A stretch of DNA of 64,000 bases from Saccharothrix saharensis (GCF_006716745.1 NZ_VFPP01000001.1:3410001-3474000), one strand, 5' to 3'; numbered from the stretch's first letter, positions 17,713 through 27,767 are shown. The notes: generated by a model not told the origin, from the letters alone. Numbers and translations: made by a program.

Positions 17713-18174
17713 ATGAGGACCGTGCTCCCCTTGGCACTGCTCGCGCTCTGCGCATGCACGAGCGCGCCCGCCACCGAGCCGCCGCCGTCACCGACGCCGA
17801 CCGACTCGGCCGGCGTGAACTGCGAGGACGCTCCCCCGAACGTCGTGGGCGCCGCCCTGGAGATGCGGCTCACCGGCCCGCGCCAGACCATCAGCGGCAA
17901 CGTCGTGCGCTGCGCGTACGGCGGCGGCTCGGCCGAGGTCCGCTTCGAGACCGGCGCGGACGCCGCGTCGTTCGCCGAGGGCCGCCGCGACCACAGCGGC
18001 ATCACCGACCTGCCCGGCTTCCACGACGAGGCCTACCGCGCCACCGCCATCACCGGCGAGGTCGTCCGGACCGCCGTCGTCGCCCGCGCCGGCACGGTCG
18101 AGATCACCGTGACCACCGACGCCACCGCCGACCGGGCCCAGCAGCTCATCGACACCCTCTTCGCCGCCCTCTGA
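17713..18174 (+). CDS. Secreted lipoprotein, DUF3558-like size
   Basis: 153 aa. The signal peptide ends in LCAC (lipid attachment at about Cys 14), followed by a Pro/Thr-rich linker and a small globular domain with two further cysteines (about 35 and 65). The GTG just before the ATG could also be used. By layout it resembles small actinobacterial cell-surface lipoproteins such as the DUF3558 group, but the assignment is loose. It is probably regulated through the boxes at 17623-17663. Convergent with the NLR-like gene. Confidence 0.7.
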   Translation: MRTVLPLALLALCACTSAPATEPPPSPTPTDSAGVNCEDAPPNVVGAALEMRLTGPRQTISGNVVRCAYGGGSAEVRFETGADAASFAEGRRDHSGITDLPGFHDEAYRATAITGEVVRTAVVARAGTVEITVTTDATADRAQQLIDTLFAAL

Positions 18175-18181
18175 ACCGCTG

Positions 18182-20467
18182 TCAGCCGTTCCTCGTCCAA
18201 ACCGAGAGCGAGTACTCCGACAACGACATCAGGTCTTTCACCCACCGGGAGGGCCGCCGCAGCCAGCGCCGCACACCACGGCCCTCGGCCTCGATCCGCC
18301 GGATGGCATCGAGGGCGCTCTCGGCCAACTTCGGGTCGTTGGCCTCGTCCAGCAGCCCGGCCGCACGCCGCAGGTGGTCGACGGCCGCCTTCCGCCGGTT
18401 CAGCGACCAGTAGGCCAGTCCCAGGTTCCGGACGGAGATCGCTTCGCCGTACGCGTAGCCGATCTCCCGGGCGGTCGCCAGGCCTCGCTCGTGGTGGCGC
18501 AGCGCCTCCGCGGACCTGGCGGCGTGCTGCAGCGTCAGCCCCAGGTTGTTGAGCACCTGCATCTCGGCGAGCCGGTTGCCCGCCTCCCGGTGAGCGTCGA
18601 GCGCGGCCAGATAGTGGCCCTCGGCCTCGTCGTGCGCGCCGAGCAGGTCGTAGGCAATGCCCAAGCCGTTCAGGCAATCCCCTTCGCCGTCCCGGTCCCC
18701 GACCCGCCGGCTCAGGTCCAGGGCGCGCCGGTAGACCGCGACCGCCTCGGCCGGTTCGCCCGCGTGCCGGTGCACCTTGGCCAAGTTGGTCAAGCACTGA
18801 GCCTCGCCTTCCGCGTCAGCGACGGTCCGGTACATCCCCGCGCTCAGCTCGAAGTGCCGGACCGCCTCCGGGAAGTGACCGGTCACCGCGTACGACGCCG
18901 CGATGCGGTTGAGCGAGCGCGCCTGGTCACGCGGTGAACCGACCTCGCGCAGCAACGCCGCCGCGGTCCGGAGGTGGTCCATCGCCACGTCGAACCGCCG
19001 CTGCCGGTGGTACGCGGTGCCCAGGTCGCTGATCGCCCGACCTTCACCGAGGCGGTCGCCGAGCGCCCGGGTCGAGGCGAGGACCAGCGAGCAGACCGGG
19101 ATCCACTCCGCGGGCCGGCGCAGGTCGAAGTACCGGAGCGCCGCCTGACCCACGTCCCTGACGTCCTCGTGCCACCCGTTGCGCGCCGCGAGTTCCAGCA
19201 GCGGCAGCAGGTTGTGCAGCTCGCCGTCGAACCACGTCAACGACGTGAGCCGATCGGAGAACACCTCGTGCTGTGTCGCACCGGGATCCAGATGGCTGTG
19301 CACACCCTTGACGTGTGCCAGGTAGTAGCGGACCAGAGCGCGCTCTGCCGCCTGACGGGTCTGCGTGTCTTCCACCTCGACACACCGTTCGGCGGCGTAG
19401 ATGCGCAGCAGGTCGTGGAACCGGTACTCGTCGGCCACCAGACCAGGCTGGAGCAGGTGCGCGCGGCGCAGTCGGACCAGCAGTTCCTCCGCGTCGACGG
19501 CCGTGACGCCGGCCAACGCGGCCGCTGTCGCGACCGTCACCGTGCGGCCCGGGTGGAGTGCCGCGAGGCGGAACAGCCGCGCCTGCTCGTCGGACAGCCT
19601 CCCGTACGAGGCGTCGAACGCCGTGCGGACGTCGATCGAGTCGTAAGCCAGTTTGCCCAACCGGTCGTGGGCCGCGGCAACGGACCGGGCGAATCGCGAC
19701 AGGTCCTCGGCACGTCGGTCGGCAACCACCTCGGCGAGGATCCGCAGCGCCAGCGGCAGATACCCGCACGCCTCGGCCAACGCACCGGCAGCGGCGGGAT
19801 CCGCGGTGACGCGGTCGTCGTCCGGGTCGACCGCCCGGACCGCGTCCTCCAGCACGGCCGCGGCCTCCGAGCGGCTCATCACGTCCAGCTCGATCCGGCG
19901 TGCCCTCGGCACGGGCAGGTTGTCGCGGCTGGTCAGCACCAGCCGGTGCGCCTGCCCGGCGGGCCGCAACGGCAGCACCTGATCGGCCGACGACGCGTTG
20001 TCCACGACGACCAGCACGGCCGGGCGTGCCGCGAGCTGCGACCGGTACAGCGCTTCCCGCTCGCCCCGGCCCGGTGGGACGGCCTCACCGGGCACGCCGA
20101 GGGCGCGGAGCAACGCCGCCAGCGCGTCATCCGCGTCCAGCCGCCGGTCCTCCCGGTAACCCTGGGCGTCCACGAACAACACGCCACCGGGGAACCACCC
20201 GGCCTCGACCGCCAGGTGCGCGGCGCGGACGACCAGTGCCGACTTGCCCACCCCGGCCAGGCCGACCACGGCCAGCGCGGTCCCCTCCCCACCGGGTGAC
20301 AGGAACTCGCGCACCTCGGCCAGCTCCGCCGCGCGGCCCACGAAGCCCTCGTCCACCGGCAGGCTCGCGGGCGTCACCGACGCCGCCGCGATCGGCGCGG
20401 CCAACCGCCCGACTTGCAGCACCGAGCCGAACACCGTGCCGCTGACCTCGTTGCGGACATCGCTCAC
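18182..20467 (-). CDS. NB-ARC/TPR (NLR-like) protein with amyloid-motif-like N-terminus
   Basis: 761 aa. N-terminal RNEVSGTVFGSVLQVG (about 5-20) matches the pattern N-x3-G-x3-G-x3-Q seen in actinobacterial NLR signal motifs. It is followed by an NB-ARC ATPase (P-loop GLAGVGKS about 69-76, Walker B VLVVVDNAS, then GYLPLALR and an FHDLLRIYAAER block), then roughly eight TPR repeats (about 450-720). This resembles AfsR-type proteins without the SARP DNA-binding domain. It probably acts as a STAND switch that oligomerises on ligand binding. GTG start 4 nt after the flavoprotein gene stop, suggesting co-transcription. No effector domain is fused. Confidence 0.85.
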   Translation of the reverse strand: MSDVRNEVSGTVFGSVLQVGRLAAPIAAASVTPASLPVDEGFVGRAAELAEVREFLSPGGEGTALAVVGLAGVGKSALVVRAAHLAVEAGWFPGGVLFVDAQGYREDRRLDADDALAALLRALGVPGEAVPPGRGEREALYRSQLAARPAVLVVVDNASSADQVLPLRPAGQAHRLVLTSRDNLPVPRARRIELDVMSRSEAAAVLEDAVRAVDPDDDRVTADPAAAGALAEACGYLPLALRILAEVVADRRAEDLSRFARSVAAAHDRLGKLAYDSIDVRTAFDASYGRLSDEQARLFRLAALHPGRTVTVATAAALAGVTAVDAEELLVRLRRAHLLQPGLVADEYRFHDLLRIYAAERCVEVEDTQTRQAAERALVRYYLAHVKGVHSHLDPGATQHEVFSDRLTSLTWFDGELHNLLPLLELAARNGWHEDVRDVGQAALRYFDLRRPAEWIPVCSLVLASTRALGDRLGEGRAISDLGTAYHRQRRFDVAMDHLRTAAALLREVGSPRDQARSLNRIAASYAVTGHFPEAVRHFELSAGMYRTVADAEGEAQCLTNLAKVHRHAGEPAEAVAVYRRALDLSRRVGDRDGEGDCLNGLGIAYDLLGAHDEAEGHYLAALDAHREAGNRLAEMQVLNNLGLTLQHAARSAEALRHHERGLATAREIGYAYGEAISVRNLGLAYWSLNRRKAAVDHLRRAAGLLDEANDPKLAESALDAIRRIEAEGRGVRRWLRRPSRWVKDLMSLSEYSLSVWTRNG

Positions 20468-20471
20468 CAGT

Positions 20472-21992
20472 TCAGCGCTCCAGCACGGCCATCGCCGCGT
20501 TGTGGCCGGCGATCCCGCTGACCCCGCCGCCGCGACGTGCGCCCGCGCCGCACACGAACAGGTTCGCCACGTCGGTCTCCACGCCCCACCGGCCGACCTC
20601 GTCCTCGTGCTCGGCGAACGGCCACGCCAGCTCGTCGTGGAAGATGTTGCCGCGCGGCAGGCCCAGTTCCGCCTCCAGGTCCAGCGGCGTGCGGGCTTCC
20701 AGGCACGGCCGGCCGTCGGCGTCCCGCGCCAGGCACGACTCGATCGGCTCCGCCAGGTGGGCGTCCAACCCGGCCAGGTAGCGGCCCACCAGCTCGTCCC
20801 GCAGCCCGGCGTTGTCCTGCTCGAACAGCGCCGCCGGGGTGTGCAGCCCGAACAACGTCAACGTGTGCCACCCGCGCTCGACCAGCTCGGGCGCGAGGAT
20901 CGACGGGTCGGTCAGCGTGTGGCAGTACATCTCCGACGGCAGCACCGACGGCACCTGCCCCGCGGCGCTCTCCCGGTACGCCGTCTCCAGCTGCCGGTAC
21001 GACTCGTCGATGTGCAGCGTCCCGGCGAACGCCACCCGCGGGTCGACGCCGCTGCGGAACCGGGGCAGCCGTTCCAGCAGCATGTTCACCTTGACCTGGC
21101 AGCCCTCGGCGACCGACCGGGCCGGACGACCGCGCAGGAGGTCCAAGGTGGACGGTGCGACGCCCGACAGCACGAACTTCGCGCCGACCGTGCGGCCGTC
21201 GTACTCGACCTCACCCGTGACGCCGTCCACCTCGACCCGCGTCACCTCGGCCCCCGTCACGACCTCCGCGCCGGCCTCCCGCGCCACCCGCAGCAGCTCG
21301 CCGGTCACCGCGCCCATCCCGCCCACCGGAACCTGCCACTCCCCCGTGCCGTTGCCGATCACGTGGTAGAGGAAGCACCGGTTGGCCTTCAGGTCGTGCA
21401 ACGACGTGTGCGTGCCGATCAACGCGTCCGTGGCGACGACCCCGCGCACGACGTCGTCGGCGAACAGCTCCTCCAACGTCTCCCCGAGCGGCCGTTCCAC
21501 GACCTGGTCCCACAACCGCATCCGGGCCACCGAGTCGACGCGCAGCCGTGCGTGCTCCCGGGACAGCAGGGGTTCCAGCATCGTCGGCGACAACGCCTCG
21601 GCCAGCACCGCCAGGTCGTCGTACCACCGGCGCCACCGCTCCCACTCGGCGTCCGACCCGGTCAGCGCCCGGAACGACGCGGCGGTCGCCTCACCCGGCA
21701 CGCGTTCCACCAGCAGGTCGCCACCGGGCGTGTACGACGACGCCGCTCGCGACCGCAGCGCCACGCGCAGCCCGAGGTCGGCCACGATCCGGTCCGGCAG
21801 CAGGCTGACCAGGTACGAGTAGCGCGACAACCGCGCCGGCACGCCCGGGAACGCCTGCTCGCTCACCGCCGCGCCGCCGACGTGGTCCAGCTTCTCCAGC
21901 ACCAGCACCGTGCGGCCCGCCCGTGCCAGGTAGGAGGCCGCCACCAGCGCGTTGTGCCCGCCGCCGACCACCACCACGTCGTAGGTATCCAC
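20472..21992 (-). CDS. Phytoene-desaturase-like FAD oxidoreductase
   Basis: 506 aa. The N-terminal dinucleotide fold VVVVGGGHNALVAASYLARAG (about 6-26) with VLEKLDHVGG and the C-terminal CGAGARRGGGVSGIAGHNAA are hallmarks of the CrtI/retinol-saturase family. No carotenoid genes are next to it, so the substrate is unknown. GTG start, 10 bp after the small membrane gene, and only 4 bp before the NLR-like gene: a probable four-gene leftward operon with the transporter. Confidence 0.8.
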   Translation of the reverse strand: MDTYDVVVVGGGHNALVAASYLARAGRTVLVLEKLDHVGGAAVSEQAFPGVPARLSRYSYLVSLLPDRIVADLGLRVALRSRAASSYTPGGDLLVERVPGEATAASFRALTGSDAEWERWRRWYDDLAVLAEALSPTMLEPLLSREHARLRVDSVARMRLWDQVVERPLGETLEELFADDVVRGVVATDALIGTHTSLHDLKANRCFLYHVIGNGTGEWQVPVGGMGAVTGELLRVAREAGAEVVTGAEVTRVEVDGVTGEVEYDGRTVGAKFVLSGVAPSTLDLLRGRPARSVAEGCQVKVNMLLERLPRFRSGVDPRVAFAGTLHIDESYRQLETAYRESAAGQVPSVLPSEMYCHTLTDPSILAPELVERGWHTLTLFGLHTPAALFEQDNAGLRDELVGRYLAGLDAHLAEPIESCLARDADGRPCLEARTPLDLEAELGLPRGNIFHDELAWPFAEHEDEVGRWGVETDVANLFVCGAGARRGGGVSGIAGHNAAMAVLER

Positions 21993-22002
21993 CTGGTCGA
22001 CT

Positions 22003-22110
22003 CTAACCAGTGAACAACGCCGTCACCTTGCGGATCAGCTCGACCAGCCCGTAGGCCAGGGGCACGCCGACCCAGAGCCACGCGAACACGACCAACCACC
22101 GCTGGTTCAC
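22003..22110 (-). CDS. 35-aa membrane protein, MFS transporter small subunit
   Basis: A very short gene translated by hand. GTG at 22110 overlaps the MFS stop by 4 bp (GTGA), and the stop is at 22003. One membrane helix covers about residues 5-27, followed by a short amphipathic basic tail (LIRKVTALFTG). Tiny one-helix proteins encoded right after oxalate/formate-type MFS genes are annotated elsewhere as MFS transporter small subunit. Position and coupling support that call. It probably binds and stabilises the transporter. Confidence 0.7.
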   Translation of the reverse strand: MNQRWLVVFAWLWVGVPLAYGLVELIRKVTALFTG

Positions 22111-23414
22111 CGGACCGCCTCCACTTCCGGCTCGTGGTACTCGGCCGCGACCGGCCGCACGAGCTCGTTGGCCACGAACCCGACCACCAGCAACGCCATC
22201 ATGATGAACAGCGACGCCGTGTAGAGGTCGGGCCCGGTCTTCCCGGCCGCCTTCTGCCCGTCGGCGATCGCGTTCACGATCAACGGCCCGAGCACGCCCG
22301 CCAGGGACCACGCGGTCAGCAGCCGGCCGTGGATCGCGCCCACCTGGTACGTGCCGAACAGGTCCTTCAAGTACGCCGGGACCGTCGCGAAACCGCCGCC
22401 GTAGAACGACAGGATCAGCATGGCGCACACCACGAACAACGGCTTCGACGCGTCACCCGCCAGCGCCAGCACCAGGTACGTCACCGCGCCGGCGCCCAGG
22501 TACAACCGGTAGACGTTCTTGCGGCCCACCAGGTCCGAAGTGGACGACCAGGCGATCCGGCCGACCATGTTCGCCAGCGACAGCAGTGCCACGAACCCGG
22601 CCGCCGCGCCCGCCGCCACCGGCGTGGACGTGTCGGCGAAGAAGTCGCGGATCATCGGCGACGCCTTCTCCAGGATGCCGATGCCGGCCGTGACGTTGAA
22701 GCACAGCACCACCCACAGGCACCAGAACTGCGGCGTCCGCAGCGCGTTGCGGGCCGACACGCCGAACGCCGAACGCACCACCTCCCGCTCCGCGACCTCC
22801 GCGGGCACCCGGACCAGCAGCACTCCCACCGACATGAACACCGCGTAGACGACGCCGTGCACCAGGAACGTCCGCGCGATGCCGCCGCTGTCCCGCCCGA
22901 ACGACTCCAGCATCTGCGCCGACCACGGTGAGGCGATCAGCGCGCCACCGCCGAAGCCCATGATCGCGATGCCGGTGGCCATGCCCGGCCGGTCCGGGAA
23001 CCACTTGATCAGCGTGGACACCGGCGAGATGTACCCGATGCCCAACCCGATGCCGCCGACGAACCCGTACCCCACGACCACCAGCCAGTACTGCTGCGTC
23101 CACGCGCCCAGCGCCGAGATGAGGAACCCCGACGAGAAGCAGGTGGCGGACACGAACATGGCCCACCGCGGCCCGTTGCGCTCGACCAGCGTGCCGCCGA
23201 ACGCCGCCGACAACCCCAACATCACGATCCCCAGTTGGAACGGCAGGGCGCTCTGCGTCCCCGTGAGGTCCAGCGCCCCCTCCAACGGCGGCTTGAACAC
23301 GCTCCACGCGTACGCCTGGCCGATGGCCAGGTGCACCGACAGCGCGGCGGGCGGGATCAACCAGCGGTTCCACCCCGGTGGGGCGATCGTGCGAGAGCGG
23401 TCCAGGAAACCCAC
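22107..23414 (-). CDS. MFS transporter, oxalate/formate antiporter-like (OFA)
   Basis: 435 aa from GTG 23414, chosen because GGAGGT lies 9 nt upstream. The long frame upstream is not needed. Twelve membrane helices; the first repeat contains [17 protein letters not shown], and [24 protein letters not shown] with MGFGGGALI is the OFA signature. OFA members exchange organic anions such as oxalate and formate. The neighbouring FdhD and CoA-transferase genes make a carboxylate substrate plausible. Divergent from fdhD, coupled to the 35-aa gene. Confidence 0.85.
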   Translation of the reverse strand: MGFLDRSRTIAPPGWNRWLIPPAALSVHLAIGQAYAWSVFKPPLEGALDLTGTQSALPFQLGIVMLGLSAAFGGTLVERNGPRWAMFVSATCFSSGFLISALGAWTQQYWLVVVGYGFVGGIGLGIGYISPVSTLIKWFPDRPGMATGIAIMGFGGGALIASPWSAQMLESFGRDSGGIARTFLVHGVVYAVFMSVGVLLVRVPAEVAEREVVRSAFGVSARNALRTPQFWCLWVVLCFNVTAGIGILEKASPMIRDFFADTSTPVAAGAAAGFVALLSLANMVGRIAWSSTSDLVGRKNVYRLYLGAGAVTYLVLALAGDASKPLFVVCAMLILSFYGGGFATVPAYLKDLFGTYQVGAIHGRLLTAWSLAGVLGPLIVNAIADGQKAAGKTGPDLYTASLFIMMALLVVGFVANELVRPVAAEYHEPEVEAVR

Positions 23415-23481
23415 TGCCCGACACCTCCGTAACCTGGTGAGTGGCTTGCGAAAAAACTTAGCCAAGGGAAGGAGTTTCGCG

Positions 23482-24306
23482 ATGGGGCGGGTCACCGTGC
23501 GTCGCCCAGTGGTCACGTATGCGCGACGAACGTCCCGCAAACGGGTCGACGCGCTGGCCGCCGAAGAGCCGTTGGAGCTGCGCGTGGGCGGCAAGGCACT
23601 CACCGTGACCATGCGCACACCGGGTCACGACGTCGAGCTGGCGCACGGCTTCCTGCTCAGCGAAGGCGTCATCCGCGGCCTGGAGGACATCTCGGTCGCC
23701 CGCTTCTGCGAGGGCACCGGCCCGGACGGCCTGAACACCTACAACGTGCTCGACCTGACGCTCGCCGACGGCGTGGCGCCGCCCGACACCGGCGTCGAGC
23801 GCAACTTCTACACCACGTCGTCGTGCGGCGTGTGCGGCAAGGCGGCGCTGGACGCGGTCAAGCTGAAGACCCACCACTCCCCCGCCGACGACCGCTGCAC
23901 GGTCGACGTGGACGTCCTCTCCGCCCTGCCGGACGAGCTGCGCAAGCGCCAGAAGGTCTTCGCCGCCACGGGCGGCCTGCACGCCGCGGGCCTGTTCACG
24001 ACCACCGGCGAGGCGCTCGTCGTCCGCGAGGACGTGGGCAGGCACAACGCCGTGGACAAGGTCCTGGGCTGGGCCGTGCTCAACAACAAAATCCCGCTGG
24101 CCGGCACCGTGCTGATGGTGTCCGGCCGGGCGTCGTTCGAGCTGGTCCAGAAGGCGGCCATGGCCGGCATCCCCGTCCTGTCCGCCGTCTCGGCCCCGTC
24201 GTCGCTGGCCGCCGACCTGGCCGAGGAGCAGGGCGTGACGCTGGTCGGCTTCGTGCGCGGCGACTCGATGAACGTCTACACGGGCCACCACCGGATCACC
24301 GCATGA
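23482..24306 (+). CDS. fdhD: Formate dehydrogenase accessory sulfurtransferase FdhD
   Basis: 274 aa from ATG 23482 with AAGGGAAGGAG just upstream. Transfers sulfur from a cysteine desulfurase to the molybdenum cofactor of formate-dehydrogenase-type enzymes. The catalytic CGVC (about 115-118), the GGLHAAGLF block and [15 protein letters not shown] are diagnostic. The likely client is the YdeP-type enzyme at 14525. The stop overlaps the CoA-transferase start (ATGA), so the two are translated together. Confidence 0.95.
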   Translation: MGRVTVRRPVVTYARRTSRKRVDALAAEEPLELRVGGKALTVTMRTPGHDVELAHGFLLSEGVIRGLEDISVARFCEGTGPDGLNTYNVLDLTLADGVAPPDTGVERNFYTTSSCGVCGKAALDAVKLKTHHSPADDRCTVDVDVLSALPDELRKRQKVFAATGGLHAAGLFTTTGEALVVREDVGRHNAVDKVLGWAVLNNKIPLAGTVLMVSGRASFELVQKAAMAGIPVLSAVSAPSSLAADLAEEQGVTLVGFVRGDSMNVYTGHHRITA

Positions 24307-25469
24307 GACCGCTGGACGACGTCACCGTCGTCAGCCTCGAACAAGCGGTGGCCGTGCCGTACGCCACCCGGCTCCTGGCGGACCTGGGCGCCCGCGTGAT
24401 CAAGGTGGAACGCCCGGACGGGGGCGACTTCGCCCGCCACTACGACACGACGTGCGGCGAGGTCTCCTCCTACTTCGCGTGGACCAACGTCGGCAAGCAG
24501 TCCCTCACGCTCGACCTCAAGCACCCGTCCGCCTCCGGGGTCCTGCACGACCTGGTCGCCACGGCCGACGTGGTCCTGTGCAACCTCTCCCCCGCCGCCG
24601 CCCGCCGCCTCGGCGTGGACGCGGAGTCGTTGCGCCGGGTGAAGCCCGACCTCGTCATCGGCGAGCTCTCCGGCTACGGCGACTCGGGCCCGTACGCGTC
24701 CCGCAAGGCGTTCGACGCCCTGATCCAGTCCGAGACCGGCCTCATCGACCTCACCGGCGAGGGCGACGTGACGGCGCGGGCCGGCATCTCGGTGGCCGAC
24801 ATCGCGGCGGGCGTCCAACTCCAGTCCGCCGTGCTGGCCGCCCTCCTGCACCGCGCCCGGACCGGTGAAGGCGCCACCCTCGGCCTGTCCCTCTTCGACG
24901 CCATGGCCGAGTGGATGCACCAGCCCATGCTCTACGCCGCCGGCACCGGCCGGGCCGCGCCGCGCGCCGGCGCGCACCACCCGAGCATCGCACCCTACGG
25001 CCCGTTCGCCTGCGCCGACGGCACCGTCCACCTGGCCGTGCAGAACGACCCCCAGTGGCGTCGCCTGTGCCACCTGCTCGGCCGCCCGGACCTGGCCGAC
25101 GACCCCCGCTTCACCACGGTCACGTCCCGCGTGGCCCACCGACCGGCCCTGCACGCCGAACTCGACTTCACCGCCTGGACGATCGCGGCCCTGCTCGAAG
25201 CGCTGGACGGGGCCGACGTGCCCGCCGCCCTGACCCGCAGCGTCACCGACCTGCCGAACCACCCGCAGCTCACCGCGCGGGACCGGCAGACGTCCGTCCC
25301 CGTGCCCCACGGCCGGGTCACCGCCCTGCGCCCTCCCGTCGACTCCACCGCCTGGGACTGGACTCCGGCCCCCGTGCCCGCCCTGGGCGAGCACACCGGG
25401 CAAGTCCTGCGCGAACTCGGGTACTCCACCGAGCAGATCGAGGAACTGCGGAACCGGTCCGCGATCTGA
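24303..25469 (+). CDS. CaiB/BaiF family (class III) CoA-transferase
   Basis: 388 aa. N-terminal [27 protein letters not shown] and GDFAR are the family CoA-binding start. Asp at about 138 (in KAFDALIQ) is the usual acyl-accepting residue. Moves CoA between carboxylates. Formyl-CoA:oxalate transferase belongs here but is somewhat longer, and no oxalyl-CoA decarboxylase is nearby, so the substrate is open. Overlap with fdhD and the OFA-like transporter across the divergent promoter suggest small-carboxylate metabolism (inference). Confidence 0.85.
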   Translation: MRPLDDVTVVSLEQAVAVPYATRLLADLGARVIKVERPDGGDFARHYDTTCGEVSSYFAWTNVGKQSLTLDLKHPSASGVLHDLVATADVVLCNLSPAAARRLGVDAESLRRVKPDLVIGELSGYGDSGPYASRKAFDALIQSETGLIDLTGEGDVTARAGISVADIAAGVQLQSAVLAALLHRARTGEGATLGLSLFDAMAEWMHQPMLYAAGTGRAAPRAGAHHPSIAPYGPFACADGTVHLAVQNDPQWRRLCHLLGRPDLADDPRFTTVTSRVAHRPALHAELDFTAWTIAALLEALDGADVPAALTRSVTDLPNHPQLTARDRQTSVPVPHGRVTALRPPVDSTAWDWTPAPVPALGEHTGQVLRELGYSTEQIEELRNRSAI

Positions 25470-25527
25470 CGAAACGCGAGCCCTGTTCACGACGATGTCC
25501 AGGAGGGGATCGGCAGGGGGAACGCAC

Positions 25528-26394
25528 ATGGTCACCAGGCGAACGGTGCTCACCGCGCTCGGCGGCACGGCTCTGGCCACCGCGGGCCTCACGGCCGCGT
25601 GGCACGGCGACGCCCCGCTGGGCGAGGCGCTGCGCCACGCGCTCGGCGTCGCCGGACCGGTGCCCGCCGTGAAACGCGCCGTCGTGCGCGTCGACCGCGT
25701 CCGCTCCGACTACCGGGGCTGTGACGTCGACCTGCTGACCATGGTCCCGCCGGGCGTGCCCACGCGGGACCTGCCCATGTCGATCCTGCTGCACGGCCGC
25801 TTCGGCACGGCCCGCACGGCGTCACCGGGCGGCATGGCCGAAGTCCTGGTGTCGGCGGTCGGCCGGAGCCAGGTGCCGCCGTTCGGCTTCGTGGCGGTGG
25901 ACGGCGGCGACCACTACTGGCACGAGAACGTCCCGGGCGACGACCCCATGGCCATGCTGCTCGAAGAGGTGCCCCGCTGGCTGGCCGACCGGGGCTTCGG
26001 CGCACCGTTCGCCTGCACCGGCGTCTCCATGGGCGGCTTCGGCGCGCTGCTCTACGCCCGCCGACGGCACGAGCGCCGCGAACCGACCCGGGCCGTCGCC
26101 GCCATCGCTCCCGCCCTGCTCACGGACTGGGCCGAGATGTCCAAGCGCAACGCCTTCGCCGACGAGGCCCAGTGGGCGTCCCTGGACCCGCTGAAGAACA
26201 TCGACGAGCTGGGCACCGCCCCCATCGGTGTCTGGGCCGGCGACCGCGACAACTTCATCACCGGCACGCGCCGCTTCATCGCCGACGCCAAACCCGCCGT
26301 GGCGTCGATCGTCCCGGGCGGCCACAACGACGCGCTCTACCGCAAGGTCGTCCCCGACGTCATCCGCTTCCTCGGCAAGCGCGTCCCCCGATAG
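25528..26394 (+). CDS. Tat-exported esterase (alpha/beta hydrolase)
   Basis: 288 aa from ATG 25528, with AGGGGG ahead of it. Start TRRTVLTALGG is a twin-arginine signal, so export is likely. The esterase-D/antigen-85-like fold shows ILLHGRFG, nucleophile Ser in GVSMGGFGA (about 167), Asp in WAGDRDN and His in PGGHNDALY. Substrate unknown; esters of sugars or lipids are possible. Confidence 0.8.
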   Translation: MVTRRTVLTALGGTALATAGLTAAWHGDAPLGEALRHALGVAGPVPAVKRAVVRVDRVRSDYRGCDVDLLTMVPPGVPTRDLPMSILLHGRFGTARTASPGGMAEVLVSAVGRSQVPPFGFVAVDGGDHYWHENVPGDDPMAMLLEEVPRWLADRGFGAPFACTGVSMGGFGALLYARRRHERREPTRAVAAIAPALLTDWAEMSKRNAFADEAQWASLDPLKNIDELGTAPIGVWAGDRDNFITGTRRFIADAKPAVASIVPGGHNDALYRKVVPDVIRFLGKRVPR

Positions 26395-26442
26395 CCCCAG
26401 GACCTGCACAGGACCTCCACAGGCCTGTGGTTGCCTGGCCAC

Positions 26443-27186
26443 ATGGTGACGCAACCCGACCCGATCGCCTACCTCGACCACGCCGCGGCGGCGGGCAGCG
26501 CCTACAAGCAGCGGCTCCTGGACGCCCTGGACCTCCGACCGGACCACGTCGCGCTCGACGTCGGCTGCGGACCCGGCACCGACCTGCCCGCGATGGCCGA
26601 ACGGGCCCGTGAGGTCGTCGGCGTGGACGTGGACCCGGCCATGGTCGACGAAGCGAAGCGCCGCACCGCGCACCTGCGGGTGGACGTGCGGCAGGGCGAC
26701 GCCCACGCGTTGCCCCTCGATGACCGCGGCGTCGACCGCGCCCGCGTCGACCGGGTGCTGCACCTGGTCGCGGACCCCGCCGCCGTCCTGGCCGAGCTGC
26801 GCCGCGTGCTGCGGCCCGGCGGACGTGCCGCGCTGGCCCAGCCCGACTGGGAGACCCTGGCCGTCGACCCCGGTTCGGTGGCCACGAACCTCGCGTTCAA
26901 CCGGTTCGTGTGCGACCGGGTGGTGCCCAACCCGGTGGTCGGCAGGCAGCTCGCCCGGCTCGCCGCAGCGGCGGGCCTGACCGTCACCTCCGTGGAGGCC
27001 GACGTCCAGGTCCTGCACGACTTCGCCACGGCCGACCACCTGCTCGGCCTCACCCGCAACGCCCGGCGGGCCGTCCAGGCGGGCCGCCTCACCCACCGAT
27101 CGGCCGACGCCTGGCTGGCCGACCTCGCCGCCGGACCGTTCCTGGCCGCGTTCACCCTCTTCCGGGTGACGGTCAGCGCGGCGTGA
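26443..27186 (+). CDS. SAM-dependent methyltransferase (class I)
   Basis: 247 aa. The SAM site is LDVGCGPGTDL (about 37-47), then VVGVDVDPAMV, GDAHALPL and the post-motif VLRPGGRAALAQPDWE. Typical UbiE/Methyltransf_11 protein; the substrate cannot be told. Little ribosome site is visible before the ATG. The 3' end overlaps the convergent hydrolase gene by 14 bp. Confidence 0.85.
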   Translation: MVTQPDPIAYLDHAAAAGSAYKQRLLDALDLRPDHVALDVGCGPGTDLPAMAERAREVVGVDVDPAMVDEAKRRTAHLRVDVRQGDAHALPLDDRGVDRARVDRVLHLVADPAAVLAELRRVLRPGGRAALAQPDWETLAVDPGSVATNLAFNRFVCDRVVPNPVVGRQLARLAAAAGLTVTSVEADVQVLHDFATADHLLGLTRNARRAVQAGRLTHRSADAWLADLAAGPFLAAFTLFRVTVSAA

Positions 27187-27766
27187 GCGGTACCCGGCCG
27201 CTGCGGACCCACTTCAGCACCGCGCTCCACGAGCCGTACCCGGCGGCGACGTTGAGGTGCCCGCCGTCCACGATCACGTCCAGGTCGACCCGCAGCGCCT
27301 CGGCCAGCTCCTTGGCCTGCGTCACCGTGCAGTAGTCGTCGCCCGCGCCCACCACCAGCCGGGTCGACACCGCCGCCCGCCGCACCACCGTCGGGTCCAG
27401 CACGGGGTGCAGGAACTCGGAGATCAACGGCTCGCCGTCGAAGTCCGGCGCGGGCGGCGCGACCAGCAGCACGCGGTCCACGCGCAGCGACTCGTCGAAC
27501 GACCCCGCCGCGTGGTGCAGCCACAGCAGCACCGCCAGCGAGTGCGCGACCACCACCCGTTCACCGGACCCGGGTGGTGGCATCGCGGCGAGGTGGGACC
27601 GCAGCTCGTCCAGCCACGACGAGAGCCGCGGCGCGTCGGGCGAGCTGAACTCGGGCAGGTCCACCGACCCGCCGTGGTGAGCCAGCTCGCCCGCCAGCCA
27701 GTTCTGCCAGTGCTCCGGCCCGGAACCACCCAGGCCGTGCAGGATCAGCGTGTGCGGGAGCGACAA
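27173..27766 (-). CDS. RBBP9/YdeN-family serine hydrolase
   Basis: 197 aa from TTG, one base after the clpX stop. GLGGSGPEHWQNWL (about 11-24) is the family signature. Nucleophile Ser at about 76 in VVAHSLA, Asp in GAGDDYC and His in DGGHLN complete the triad. Cytoplasmic; the substrate is not known for bacterial members. It is probably co-transcribed with clpX. Confidence 0.85.
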   Translation of the reverse strand: MSLPHTLILHGLGGSGPEHWQNWLAGELAHHGGSVDLPEFSSPDAPRLSSWLDELRSHLAAMPPPGSGERVVVAHSLAVLLWLHHAAGSFDESLRVDRVLLVAPPAPDFDGEPLISEFLHPVLDPTVVRRAAVSTRLVVGAGDDYCTVTQAKELAEALRVDLDVIVDGGHLNVAAGYGSWSAVLKWVRSGRVPLTPR

Positions 27767-27767
27767 C

